This document shows positions 1-7,196 of a DNA stretch of 28,459 nt, piece after piece. The position numbers and the translations under genes are program-made. Where the stretch lies: contig CAKQEI010000031.1 of the NCBI GenBank assembly GCA_934230115.1, positions 1-28,459 of the forward strand, read 5' to 3'. Within the stretch, counting starts at the first letter, position 1. Every line of letters begins with the position of its first letter. The DNA comes from an uncultured Prevotella sp. Its GTDB lineage: Bacteria > Bacteroidota > Bacteroidia > Bacteroidales > Bacteroidaceae. The notes beneath the pieces are model-generated. The model did not search any database. It worked only from the letters and a program-made list of their open reading frames with translations, and was not told the origin of the DNA.

Positions 1-498
1 ACCTGCCAGCTCTACATGCGTAAGTTCAACGACGGCGACGTTATCACCGTTGAGCCTTGGCGTTCGGCTGCATTCCCAGTTATCAAGGACTGCATGGTAG
101 ACCGTTCAGCTTTCGACAAGATTATGCAGGCAGGTGGTTATGTAAGCGTTCGCACTGGCCAGCCCCAGGATGCCAACGCCATCCTCATCCCGAAGGAAGA
201 CGCCGACGAGGCTATGGACTGCGCTACATGTATCGGTTGCGGTTGCTGCGTGGCAGCCTGCAAGAACGGTTCTGCAATGCTCTTCGTAAGCTCTAAGGTT
301 AGCCAGCTCGCTCTCCTTCCTCAGGGTCGTCCTGAGGCAGCTAAGCGTGCCAAGGCAATGATCGCTAAGATGGAGGAGCTTGGCTTCGGTAACTGCACCA
401 ACACTCGCGCTTGCGAGGCTGAGTGCCCGAAGAACGAGTCTATCGCCAACATCGCTCGCCTCAACCGCGAGTTCATCAAGGCAAAGCTTGCTGACTAA
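1..498 (+). CDS. frdB: Fumarate reductase/succinate dehydrogenase iron-sulfur subunit, C-terminal part
   Basis: This is the C-terminal 165 residues of a gene that enters from the left edge in frame 1; the N-terminal [2Fe-2S] ferredoxin domain lies outside the window. Two cysteine clusters are visible: [14 protein letters not shown], a ferredoxin-type [4Fe-4S] motif, and a later group with CTNTRAC and ECP that supplies the remaining cluster ligands. This pattern is typical of the FrdB/SdhB subunit that carries electrons between the flavoprotein and the cytochrome b membrane anchor. Bacteroidales members are about 250 residues, so roughly a third is missing. In anaerobes of this group the complex mainly reduces fumarate to succinate. 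The gene is the last of its operon: a strong hairpin terminator follows within 25 bp. Fumarate reductase versus succinate dehydrogenase direction cannot be read from this part. Confidence 0.93.
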   Translation, partial: TCQLYMRKFNDGDVITVEPWRSAAFPVIKDCMVDRSAFDKIMQAGGYVSVRTGQPQDANAILIPKEDADEAMDCATCIGCGCCVAACKNGSAMLFVSSKVSQLALLPQGRPEAAKRAKAMIAKMEELGFGNCTNTRACEAECPKNESIANIARLNREFIKAKLAD

Positions 499-519
499 TA
501 AGTCAACAATAATAAGTCA

Positions 520-564
520 AGCGGATGCGAAACACTCTCAAGAGTGCGGCGCATCCGCTTTTTT
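520..564 (+). terminator. Intrinsic terminator after frdB
   Basis: A 10-bp perfect stem (AGCGGATGCG at 520-529 with CGCATCCGCT at 550-559) encloses a second inverted repeat (CACTCT/AGAGTG), followed by a T-rich tract from 559. It ends the frd transcript. Confidence 0.9.
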
Positions 565-868
565 CGTTTTTGTTTCCCTATACCTTAAATTAGCAGACAA
601 AGTTTTTCCGTATATTCTTTAGATTTTTATCGTGTGTATACGCATGTCTGCACGATAAAAATACCATAACGCTCAAGTTAAGACACAACGCCCACCTACA
701 ATTGTGACACTAATGTCAGGATAGTGATATAAAGTTCTGTTGCGTGTCATGAAATGATCGTATCATGCCTTGATACGAAGCTTTATTATCGGATACATTC
801 TCGTTCTAATCCTTTAGTAATGATAAAAAATAACTTGGTACATTCCCCTAATTTATTTTGTTCTACAT
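565..868. other. Non-coding region with clustered inverted repeats
   Basis: No plausible gene lies between the frdB terminator and the promoter of the redox operon. The stretch holds several perfect dyads: a 12-bp inverted repeat (623-634 with 651-662, ATTTTTATCGTG), TGACA-N4-TGTCA at 705-718, TCAT-N3-ATGA at 747-757, ATGAT-N3-ATCAT at 754-766, and TCGTATCA-N5-TGATACGA at 758-778. The 705-718 dyad has the size and symmetry of a CRP/FNR-family dimer site. None has a T-tract of terminator type. They look like operators for the downstream operon, but no regulator is identified. Confidence 0.5.
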
Positions 869-899
869 TTTGTGAATCTCGCCAAAAGAATTAACTTTG
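869..899 (+). promoter_or_regulatory. Bacteroidetes-type promoter of the redox operon
   Basis: TTTG at 869-872 and TAACTTTG at 892-899 are separated by 19 bp, a full match to the Bacteroidetes primary sigma factor consensus (-33 TTTG, -7 TAnnTTTG). Transcription should begin near 906, giving a leader of about 50 nt. Confidence 0.8.
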
Positions 900-958
900 C
901 CGCATGATTGTTATGATTTAGTAGTTCACTTATGTTGCTAATGATATAATATATATAT

Positions 959-2080
959 ATGAAACAAAACAAGAATTTTATACCAAGGCTTCTCTCGCTC
1001 TTTGTTGTGGTGCTTGTGCTCTCTGCTGCCGCTATACTGCGTGACGGCAAGCTCTTCGGACATGACTTGAGACATGATGTGCAAGCCACGTCTGCTGCTG
1101 TAGCTGTCAACAGCGACACGCTATCAGTTCTGCCAGACGGGGCAATAGTAGTAAATACCAAGCCCCTTGCCAAGGATATTCAGGGCTATGGCGGACCTGT
1201 TCCGCTGCGCCTGCATATCAGCAGAGATGGGGTGGTGACCGCTATCAAGGCGGAGCCTAATGCCGAGTCTCCCGACTTCTTCGAACGTGCAAAGACGTTG
1301 CTCGCCCGATGGCAAGGCAAGAGCGTTGACGAGGCAATGGCAGAGAAGGTGGATGCCGTGTCGGGTGCTACATTCTCGTCAAAGGCAATAATAGCCAACG
1401 TGCAGCGTGGACTCGCCTACGCCAAGCAAAAGCAGGCTATAGGCAATGCCTCGGATGATGCGTCGGAGGTGGCAGCCGACGCTTCGCTGAAAGGATGGAC
1501 TGTTGGTGGCATTGCGGCTGTTGTGGTGGTGCTGTTGGGAGCTATTGTCCCGCTCTTCTCCAAGAGTCGTCGTTGGCATTATGTGCAGCTTGCGCTTAAT
1601 GTCGTGATGCTTGGTCTATGGACGGGCACATTCGTGTCCTACGCTCTCTTTATGCGTCTCTTTGCGGGAGGCGTAAGCATGTCGGTGCTTGCCACGCTTG
1701 CCGCTCCGCTGCTTATGGTTTTTGTGGCTTTGATTTATCCGTTGTTAGGTAAGCCCGGACATTATTGCGCCCATGTGTGTCCGTTTGGCTCGGCTCAGGA
1801 ACTTGCAGGAAAAGTAACCAGACGCAAGCCTCGTATGTCGCCACGGTTGAACAAGACGCTGATAACATTCCGCAACCTTCTTTGGGGTGTGCTTATGGCA
1901 TTGATGCTAACTGGTACATGGACGGCATGGATGGATTATGAGCTGTTCACGGCATTCCTTTATACATCGGCATCCATGTGGGTGATTGTGCTTGCCTTGG
2001 CGTTCCTGGTGCTGTCGGTGTGGGTGCCGCGACCGTATTGCAGGTTTGTATGTCCTATGGGAACGCTTTTGAGGAATTAG
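959..2080 (+). CDS. Membrane protein with FMN-binding domain and two CxxxCP iron-sulfur motifs (NosR/NapH-like)
   Basis: A 373-residue inner-membrane redox protein. An N-terminal signal anchor (residues 9-27) leads into an extracytoplasmic FMN-binding domain (about 60-155) with the flavinylation motif DAVSGATFSS; Thr138 is the expected residue for covalent FMN attachment by an ApbE-type transferase. Further helices follow at about 181-200, 207-235, 243-262, 303-322 and 338-355, with two iron-sulfur motifs, CAHVCP (270-275) and CRFVCP (361-366), of the Fer4_5 type found in NapH and NosR. Known relatives carry electrons across or along the cytoplasmic membrane to extracytoplasmic acceptors. The gene starts at the ATG about 50 nt after a consensus promoter and is followed after 27 bp by a membrane-anchored nitroreductase, its probable partner. 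No ApbE is encoded here. The physiological donor and acceptor are unknown. Confidence 0.85.
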   Translation: MKQNKNFIPRLLSLFVVVLVLSAAAILRDGKLFGHDLRHDVQATSAAVAVNSDTLSVLPDGAIVVNTKPLAKDIQGYGGPVPLRLHISRDGVVTAIKAEPNAESPDFFERAKTLLARWQGKSVDEAMAEKVDAVSGATFSSKAIIANVQRGLAYAKQKQAIGNASDDASEVAADASLKGWTVGGIAAVVVVLLGAIVPLFSKSRRWHYVQLALNVVMLGLWTGTFVSYALFMRLFAGGVSMSVLATLAAPLLMVFVALIYPLLGKPGHYCAHVCPFGSAQELAGKVTRRKPRMSPRLNKTLITFRNLLWGVLMALMLTGTWTAWMDYELFTAFLYTSASMWVIVLALAFLVLSVWVPRPYCRFVCPMGTLLRN

Positions 2081-2107
2081 GAGTTTTGAATTTTAAATTT
2101 TTAAATT

Positions 2108-2767
2108 ATGAATTTACAGAATAAGTCGATAGTATTGAATATAGTGCTTGCTGTGGTTGTAGTGGTGCTTGGCGTGCGTTTGGTGTCGGGAGAAACCTCT
2201 ACAGAGAACACAGCAAGCGAGTTGAAAGTGGTGAATGCGGAGCAGGCTGTGCTTGACAATATAGCCACCCGCACAAGCATACGCAATTATGAGGCGCGTA
2301 AGGTGCAGAAGGAGAAGATAGAGAAAATGCTTCGTGCGGCAATGGCGGCACCTACGGCCATGAACAAGCAGCCGTGGCATTTCGTAGTTGTCGACAAGCG
2401 TGATGTTCTCGATGCTCTTGCCGAAGTAAACCCCTATGCGAAGATGCTCAAGAAGGCTCCGCTTGCCATTGTGGTGTGTGGCGATACCGACAAGATGATA
2501 GAGGGTGGCGGACGCGACTTCTGGATTCAGGACGCATCGGCAGCCACCGAGAACCTTCTGCTTGCCGCACATGCCATGGGACTGGGAGCAGTATGGACTG
2601 GAGCTTATCCATCAGAGGAGCGTTGCAAGGGAATAAGCGTTGCTCTGTCGTTGTCCGACAACCTTATACCCCTCAACATGATTGTCATTGGTTATCCGGC
2701 GGAGAATCCGCAACCTAAGGAGAAGTTTAAAGAAGAAAACATCTCGTATAATGTATGCGAGGATTGA
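2108..2767 (+). CDS. Membrane-anchored nitroreductase family protein
   Basis: A 219-residue protein with an N-terminal hydrophobic segment (about 8-26) and a nitroreductase domain from about residue 45 to the end. Family features include RTSIRNYE (55-62), where the arginines normally bind the FMN phosphate, APTAMNKQPW (about 81-90), and GAVWTGAYPSEER near the flavin. Nitroreductase-fold enzymes use bound FMN to reduce nitro groups, quinones or flavins, usually with NAD(P)H in the cytoplasm. Here the signal anchor predicts that the domain faces the periplasm, where NAD(P)H is absent, so electrons probably come from the flavinylated Fe-S protein encoded just upstream (27-bp gap). That partnership is inferred from gene order and topology. 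The substrate is unknown. No terminator is evident immediately after the stop. Confidence 0.85.
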   Translation: MNLQNKSIVLNIVLAVVVVVLGVRLVSGETSTENTASELKVVNAEQAVLDNIATRTSIRNYEARKVQKEKIEKMLRAAMAAPTAMNKQPWHFVVVDKRDVLDALAEVNPYAKMLKKAPLAIVVCGDTDKMIEGGGRDFWIQDASAATENLLLAAHAMGLGAVWTGAYPSEERCKGISVALSLSDNLIPLNMIVIGYPAENPQPKEKFKEENISYNVCED

Positions 2768-2771
2768 TATA

Positions 2772-2807
2772 TTCTGACGATTTGTCAATAGTTTCTGACG
2801 ATTTGTC
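2772..2807. promoter_or_regulatory. Direct repeat of a TGAC-N5-GTC dyad, candidate activator sites for hsp20
   Basis: The 15-mer TTCTGACGATTTGTC occurs perfectly twice, at 2772-2786 and 2793-2807. The start-to-start spacing is 21 bp, two helical turns. Each copy contains GAC-N5-GTC dyad symmetry. They lie about 80-115 bp upstream of the start site predicted for the sigma-54 promoter at 2863-2878, the usual position for enhancer-binding-protein sites. Confidence 0.6.
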
Positions 2808-2862
2808 TTGTATACTGTCAATATTTCTTACTATTTAACACTTGAACCTCCTTTTATGGTAT

Positions 2863-2878
2863 TGGCATGTAAGTTGCA
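2863..2878 (+). promoter_or_regulatory. Sigma-54 (RpoN) -24/-12 promoter of hsp20
   Basis: TGGCATGTAAGTTGCA matches the sigma-54 consensus TGGCAYG-N4-TTGCA at every specified base, with correct spacing between the GG (2864-2865) and GC (2876-2877) elements. Predicted start of transcription is near 2889, leaving a leader of about 77 nt. No Bacteroidetes TTTG/TAnnTTTG promoter was found for this gene. Confidence 0.7.
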
Positions 2879-2965
2879 TAATGTACAGTGCAAGCCGAGA
2901 GCAAGAAGCTTGAGGCAAGCGTAATAAAACAACGATAAATAAAAAATAAATAGGAGGTTTTTGAT

Positions 2966-3388
2966 ATGTTACCAGTAATGAGAAATTCTTGGATGCCTGA
3001 AGTTTTCAATGACTTTTTCGACACTGACTTTATGCCACGTACAAATGCTACGGCACCGGCAATCAACGTTAAGGAGACCGAACACGACTATACCGTGGAG
3101 CTTGCAGCCCCTGGCATGAAAAAGGACGATTTCAACATCAATATCGACAACGACGGCAACCTGCACATCAAGATGGAGCAGAAGAACGAGAAGAAGGACG
3201 AGAACAAGAAGGAGCACTATCTGCGCCGCGAGTTCTCTTACTCAAAGTTCGAACAGACGCTTATCCTTCCTGATGATGTCGACAAGACAAAGATTGCAGC
3301 CAACGTCAACGATGGAGTGTTGACTGTAGACCTTCCTAAGGTTGAGACGAAGGAAGAGAAAGCATCTCGTCAGATTGAGGTGAAATAA
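2966..3388 (+). CDS. Small heat-shock protein, Hsp20/alpha-crystallin family
   Basis: A 140-residue ATP-independent holdase that binds unfolding proteins in the cytoplasm. The alpha-crystallin domain covers about residues 33-130, with the conserved elements YTVELAAPGMKKDDF, LRREFSYSKFEQTLILP and NDGVLTVDLPK. The N-terminus has the FNDFFDTDF-type aromatic segment common in bacterial Hsp20s, and the short C-terminal tail ends in IEVK, an IxV-like oligomerisation motif. The start is fixed by a strong AGGAGG ribosome binding site at 2952-2957, 8 nt before the ATG, which is unusual in this group where most genes lack one. Expression appears to depend on sigma-54, judging from the promoter upstream. 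The gene is monocistronic, with its own terminator. Confidence 0.95.
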   Translation: MLPVMRNSWMPEVFNDFFDTDFMPRTNATAPAINVKETEHDYTVELAAPGMKKDDFNINIDNDGNLHIKMEQKNEKKDENKKEHYLRREFSYSKFEQTLILPDDVDKTKIAANVNDGVLTVDLPKVETKEEKASRQIEVK

Positions 3389-3407
3389 AGTATAAGCAAT
3401 AAATTTG

Positions 3408-3457
3408 ATGCCCTGCTTCGCCCGTTCAGTGGAACGTGTGGAGCAGGGCATTTTTTG
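3408..3457 (+). terminator. Intrinsic terminator after hsp20
   Basis: A 10-bp stem (ATGCCCTGCT at 3408-3417 with AGCAGGGCAT at 3442-3451) carries an inner GTTC/GAAC hairpin and is followed by a run of six T. Confidence 0.92.
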
Positions 3458-3503
3458 TTTATGGCATTTTATATATCCGTTTTGTAAATTTATTGCATTT
3501 CTC

Positions 3504-3534
3504 ATTGTTCATTAACAAATTTTTTATAGATTTG
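3504..3534 (+). promoter_or_regulatory. Bacteroidetes-type promoter of the C10 protease gene
   Basis: ATTG (3504-3507, three of four bases of the -33 box) and TAGATTTG (3527-3534, perfect -7 box) are separated by 19 bp. The predicted start site is about 3541, some 60 nt before the gene. Confidence 0.65.
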
Positions 3535-3599
3535 CAATCTATAATAACCTACAAGGTCTATACGCCCAAACATTACTTATAACAATAAATGACATACAA

Positions 3600-4940
3600 A
3601 TGAAAACAATTTCAATTTCCATTCTATTATTACTTGGCTTCACCTCTACTATTTCTGCCCGCCAACGCACCAATGTCGAAAAGACAGCCATTGCCCTGCA
3701 AATACTTGGTGGCAATAATGGCACACGCTCGTCAGTCAATCCTTCCTCACCGCTACGCACGCTTGCCTCTACCAAGGGCTATACTGTGATAGGCAGGGCA
3801 GAGGGTGGTTTTGCAATAGTGAGCAACGACGATGCTAATGAGGCTGTTGTGGGCTATTCTACAACGGCCACCTTCGATGCCTCTCAGCCTGCCCTCGCAT
3901 GGTATCTTGATGCTGCCAACGACGTTTTACTCTCTTCATCCTTTAGGACAGTAAAGCGCACGGCAATACCTGATGACTGCAAGACGAATGTGCCGGCATT
4001 GATGAAGTCGCAATGGAGCCAAGACGACCCCTATTGGTATATGTGCCCTAAGGAGAAGAGCGGCAAAAAATGCTATACGGGTTGTGTGGCCACGGCTATG
4101 GCTCAGGTGATGTACTACTACAAATATCCTGATACGGGTATGGGTGGCTCGGCATCCGTTAAATGCGACGGTATGAAGTATACAGTCAATTTCGCATCGT
4201 CTAAATACGATTGGGCAAGTATGCTCGACACATATGTCTACGGTGGAAGTTATAGTGTAATGCAGAAGCAAGCCATAGGCAGGATAATGTACGACTGTGG
4301 TGTGGCAGTCAGCATGAACTATAGTTCCACATTTAGTGGAGCAAATTTAAAGAACGTGCCAGCTGCCATGACCGACCATTTCGGCTACATTGCCCAATAT
4401 TATGGCTACAAAGAGAACTATTACGAGAACTACAAGTACGATTTCGACAAGTGGAACCAGACCGTTTATCGCGAGTTGAGTGCTGGCCATCCCATCATTT
4501 ATGCTGGCTTGTCTGTCAAGCAGGGCAACAATAACCAGAGTAATCATGCTTTTATAATAGATGGTTATGACAATAATGGCTACGTGCATGTCAACTGGGG
4601 CTATGGTGGACTTGGCGATGGAATCTTCGACATCAATCTGCTTCAGCTCAAGATAGAAGGCAGCTATGACGAGGAATACAAGTGGTATCAGCAAATGGTT
4701 GTGGTTCATCATCCCGATGCAGGCGAGATAAAATACGACCTCGACCGTATCTACACATCCATAGAGTCGGTTGAGACTGACGGTACAGATGCTACGAACG
4801 CTCCAGTACGTGTTTACGATACTGCGAGCAGATTGTTGCAGACATCCACTAAATCTACATTCAATCCTTCGGAAATAAAGAAGAGTGGAGTGGTAGTGGT
4901 GCGCGAAGGCAGCAAGTCGAGAAAGATGATTGTAAGATAG
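3600..4940 (+). CDS. Secreted C10 family cysteine protease (streptopain-like)
   Basis: A 446-residue protein with a signal peptide (residues 1-20, ending SISA), a pro-region resembling the Spi_C10 inhibitor/propeptide domain (about 25-115, with GGFAIVSNDD), and a C10 peptidase domain (about 125-375). The catalytic cysteine is expected at Cys162 in TGCVATAMAQVM and the histidine at His316 in SNHAFIIDGYD; VNWGYGG (331-337) gives the conserved Asn/Trp region. C10 enzymes such as SpeB, interpain A and the Bacteroides Bfp proteases are made as zymogens and cleave host or dietary proteins. The last 70 residues (VRVYDTASRLLQ, then a basic end) resemble the short C-terminal sorting-type tails of Bacteroidetes secreted proteins, so export beyond the outer membrane is possible. 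It stands alone, between the hsp20 terminator and a convergent hairpin. Confidence 0.92.
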   Translation: MKTISISILLLLGFTSTISARQRTNVEKTAIALQILGGNNGTRSSVNPSSPLRTLASTKGYTVIGRAEGGFAIVSNDDANEAVVGYSTTATFDASQPALAWYLDAANDVLLSSSFRTVKRTAIPDDCKTNVPALMKSQWSQDDPYWYMCPKEKSGKKCYTGCVATAMAQVMYYYKYPDTGMGGSASVKCDGMKYTVNFASSKYDWASMLDTYVYGGSYSVMQKQAIGRIMYDCGVAVSMNYSSTFSGANLKNVPAAMTDHFGYIAQYYGYKENYYENYKYDFDKWNQTVYRELSAGHPIIYAGLSVKQGNNNQSNHAFIIDGYDNNGYVHVNWGYGGLGDGIFDINLLQLKIEGSYDEEYKWYQQMVVVHHPDAGEIKYDLDRIYTSIESVETDGTDATNAPVRVYDTASRLLQTSTKSTFNPSEIKKSGVVVVREGSKSRKMIVR

Positions 4941-5010
4941 ATGTTGCTTTTATTTCACGGTTTACAGCGACGACAGTCCAAAGCATGCTGTGAAGAAATA
5001 GCTATTAGCA

Positions 5011-5048
5011 TAAAGGAGGTCGGGCGAAAAACTGCCCGACCTCCTTTA
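5011..5048. terminator. Hairpin between convergent C10 protease and buk genes
   Basis: A perfect 15-bp stem (5011-5025 with 5034-5048, arms TAAAGGAGGTCGGGC and its complement) has an 8-nt loop. It starts 3 bp beyond the stop of buk and 70 bp beyond that of the protease gene, so it can serve both. T-tracts are weak on both strands. Confidence 0.75.
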
Positions 5049-5051
5049 TCC

Positions 5052-6113
5052 TTATTTGTATTCGTGAATTGGCAACTCGCCATTGAGTGCGCCAAGCGCG
5101 TTGAAGGCGAGCGACTCCATTTCGCCCTCGCCTGGCAACACAACAACAGGAGCAAGAAACTCCACTTGTTTTCTGATTTCCTCCACACAGTACTTGCTGT
5201 AGGCAATGCCGCCCGTGAGGATGATGGCTTCGGCCTTGCCCCACAGAGCCACAGCCATGGCGCCAATCTGCTTCGACACGGTGTAGAGCATAGCCTCGAG
5301 CACCTCGCGGTAGGGCTCCTCGCCAGCCTCGGCGCGGTGCGAAATCTCCTTCATGTCCTTTATGCCCAAGAGAGCTTGGCAACCGCCATAGCCGGCGAGC
5401 ATCTTCATGATTTGCGACTGAGTGTACTTGCCCGAGAAACAAAGGCGCACAAGTTGGTCGGCAGGCAGAGTACCCGAGCGTTCGGGTGCTATAGGACCCT
5501 CGCCGTTGAGTGCGTTGTTCACGTCGATAACCTTTCCGAGGTGGTGGGCCGACACGCAGATGCCGCCACCGAGATGGGCCACGATGATGTCCATGTTCTC
5601 ATACACCTTGCCGCAGGTCTTGGCGTATCGTCGTGCGGCAGCCTTAGCGTTGAGGGCGTGGAAGATAGACTCGCGCTTCATGAAAGGCAGACCAGTATAG
5701 CGTGCGCGTGTCATCATCTCGTCCACCACCACGGGGTCGGCCATGAAAGCCGGGCATCCACACTCGCGTGCTATGTCGTCGGCAATGAGTGAGCCGAGGT
5801 TGCACACGTGCTGATGGCGGGCGTGGTGAAGGTCGTGCTTCATAAGCTCGTTCACGGCATACACGCCACCGTGGAGCGGCTTGAGCAAACCGCCTCGGCC
5901 AATCACCGCGTCAAACTTTAATGGAATGCCCGCCTCGTGGAGCATGTTAATGACGAAGTTCTTGCGGTATTCATACTGGTCGTCCACCGTCATGAACTTG
6001 TCAATCTCTTCTTGCGGGTGCAGACCGTCTGAAGTCCACACAGCCTTGTCGTCCTCGTATACAGCCACCTTGGTAGAGGTGCAGCCGGGATTAATGACGA
6101 ATATTCTTTTCAT
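5052..6113 (-). CDS. buk: Butyrate kinase
   Basis: A 353-residue cytoplasmic kinase of the ASKHA acetokinase family, which converts butyryl phosphate (or branched short-chain acyl phosphates) and ADP to the free acid and ATP. The N-terminal phosphate loop reads FVINPGCTSTKVA. Further family motifs are VIGRGGLLKP, HLGGGICVSAH (about 185-195), NGEGPIAPERSGTLP and the C-terminal ILTGGIAYS adenosine-binding segment. The length is normal for Buk. It follows ptb by 57 bp on the same strand, so the two are one operon and form the phosphotransbutyrylase-kinase route. Whether the physiological product is butyrate, isobutyrate or isovalerate cannot be told from sequence. Confidence 0.94.
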   Translation of the reverse strand: MKRIFVINPGCTSTKVAVYEDDKAVWTSDGLHPQEEIDKFMTVDDQYEYRKNFVINMLHEAGIPLKFDAVIGRGGLLKPLHGGVYAVNELMKHDLHHARHQHVCNLGSLIADDIARECGCPAFMADPVVVDEMMTRARYTGLPFMKRESIFHALNAKAAARRYAKTCGKVYENMDIIVAHLGGGICVSAHHLGKVIDVNNALNGEGPIAPERSGTLPADQLVRLCFSGKYTQSQIMKMLAGYGGCQALLGIKDMKEISHRAEAGEEPYREVLEAMLYTVSKQIGAMAVALWGKAEAIILTGGIAYSKYCVEEIRKQVEFLAPVVVLPGEGEMESLAFNALGALNGELPIHEYK

Positions 6114-6170
6114 AGCAAATGTTTTTTCGCTTTTCAGTTTTCAAATTTCGTTATTTTCACTCTTCGTTCT

Positions 6171-7091
6171 TCACTTCCTTGCCGCTTTCATGCATGCCAC
6201 GGCCAATGAGTAGAACTTCGAGTCGGCAGAGTCGGCGCGCGATGTCACCACAACTGGCGCTGTTGTTCCGGCAAGCATACCGGCCACTGTGGCGTGGGCG
6301 AAGTAGGTGATGGTCTTGTAGAAGGTGTTGCCAGCCTCGATGTCGGGGAACAGAATAATGTCGGCGTTGCCCACAACAGGTGAGGCTATGCCCTTGATGG
6401 CTCCGCTCTCAGCGTCGCAGGCAGTCTTCACGTCCATTGGTCCGTCGATGTGAACATCACCATAGCGGCCTTCGGCAGCCAACTTCTTTACATCCTGATA
6501 AGAGATGGTGATAGGGAATTTCTCGCTTATCTTTTCGGTGCAATGAGTCAGGGCAATGCGTGGAGTGGTAGCTCCGGTTATGCTTCGCCAAGTCTGTGTT
6601 ATGTATGTTGTCACGGCATCGAGCTGTTCGGTGGTGGGGAAGGGGATAACTGCTGCATCCGAGAAGAAGAGCAATCGGTTCATGCCCGGAATCTCAGCCA
6701 CGGCAATATGCGTGAGCACGCTGCCCTTCACGAGAATACCATGTTCCTTGTTGAGTACGGCACGCAGCAAGTTGTCGGTGTTGAGCGAACCCTTCATCAG
6801 CACGTCGGCTCTGCCCTCGCGCACTTCCTGCACGGCCTTGCGTGCGGCATCGTCATCGTCGGCGGCGTCAACGATTCTTGCATGATCGGGATAGTCGGAT
6901 ACAAGACGTTGGGCAATGGACTGCTTTCCGTCCACAGCAACAAGTATAAACTCAGCAAAGTTTTCACATATGCTTCGCTCAATCACTTCCTCGGTGTGTG
7001 AATCAGCAGGAGAAGCCACAGCCACCGTCACGCGCTGTCCAATTGAGCGCAGCCTTTCGGGCAAGGTTTTGAAGTTAACAATAGGGTCCAT
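6171..7091 (-). CDS. ptb: Phosphate butyryltransferase
   Basis: A 306-residue member of the phosphate acetyl/butyryl transferase family, exchanging CoA for phosphate on butyryl-CoA or a similar acyl-CoA. Characteristic segments are VLMKGSLNTDNLLRAVLN (about 100-117), GSVLTHIAVAEIPG, LLFFSDAAVIPFPT, and the C-terminal DIILFPDIEAGNTFYK, which helps form the CoA/phosphate site. It is the first gene of the ptb-buk operon, with a consensus promoter just upstream at 7166-7196. The ATG at 7091 directly precedes MDPIVNFKTLPERL, a typical start for the family. The acyl substrate range is not determined by sequence. Confidence 0.94.
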   Translation of the reverse strand: MDPIVNFKTLPERLRSIGQRVTVAVASPADSHTEEVIERSICENFAEFILVAVDGKQSIAQRLVSDYPDHARIVDAADDDDAARKAVQEVREGRADVLMKGSLNTDNLLRAVLNKEHGILVKGSVLTHIAVAEIPGMNRLLFFSDAAVIPFPTTEQLDAVTTYITQTWRSITGATTPRIALTHCTEKISEKFPITISYQDVKKLAAEGRYGDVHIDGPMDVKTACDAESGAIKGIASPVVGNADIILFPDIEAGNTFYKTITYFAHATVAGMLAGTTAPVVVTSRADSADSKFYSLAVACMKAARK

Positions 7092-7165
7092 TTTTATATG
7101 TTTTAGGTTTTATTTTTGAGTTGTTAGTATTGCTCAAATGTTGTTTTAATGTGCAATGTCTGTGG

Positions 7166-7196
7166 CAAAGGTATCAGAATTTGGTTGATTGACAAA
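7166..7196 (-). promoter_or_regulatory. Bacteroidetes-type promoter of ptb-buk
   Basis: On the minus strand TTTG (7196-7193) and TACCTTTG (7173-7166) are separated by exactly 19 bp, a full consensus match. The start site should be about 7159, a 67-nt leader. Confidence 0.82.

Noticed and set aside
2889..2965. Possible RNA thermometer in the hsp20 leader (GCTTG-AGG-CAAGC hairpin at 2908-2920).
   Set aside because: The hairpin does not pair with the Shine-Dalgarno site within the predicted sigma-54 transcript, and no fourU or ROSE-type pairing is visible there.
4941..5792. A 283-codon open frame on the plus strand beginning right after the C10 protease gene.
   Set aside because: It lies antisense to buk, which has complete family motifs. 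The frame is an artefact of codon bias, with low-complexity His/Leu-rich content.
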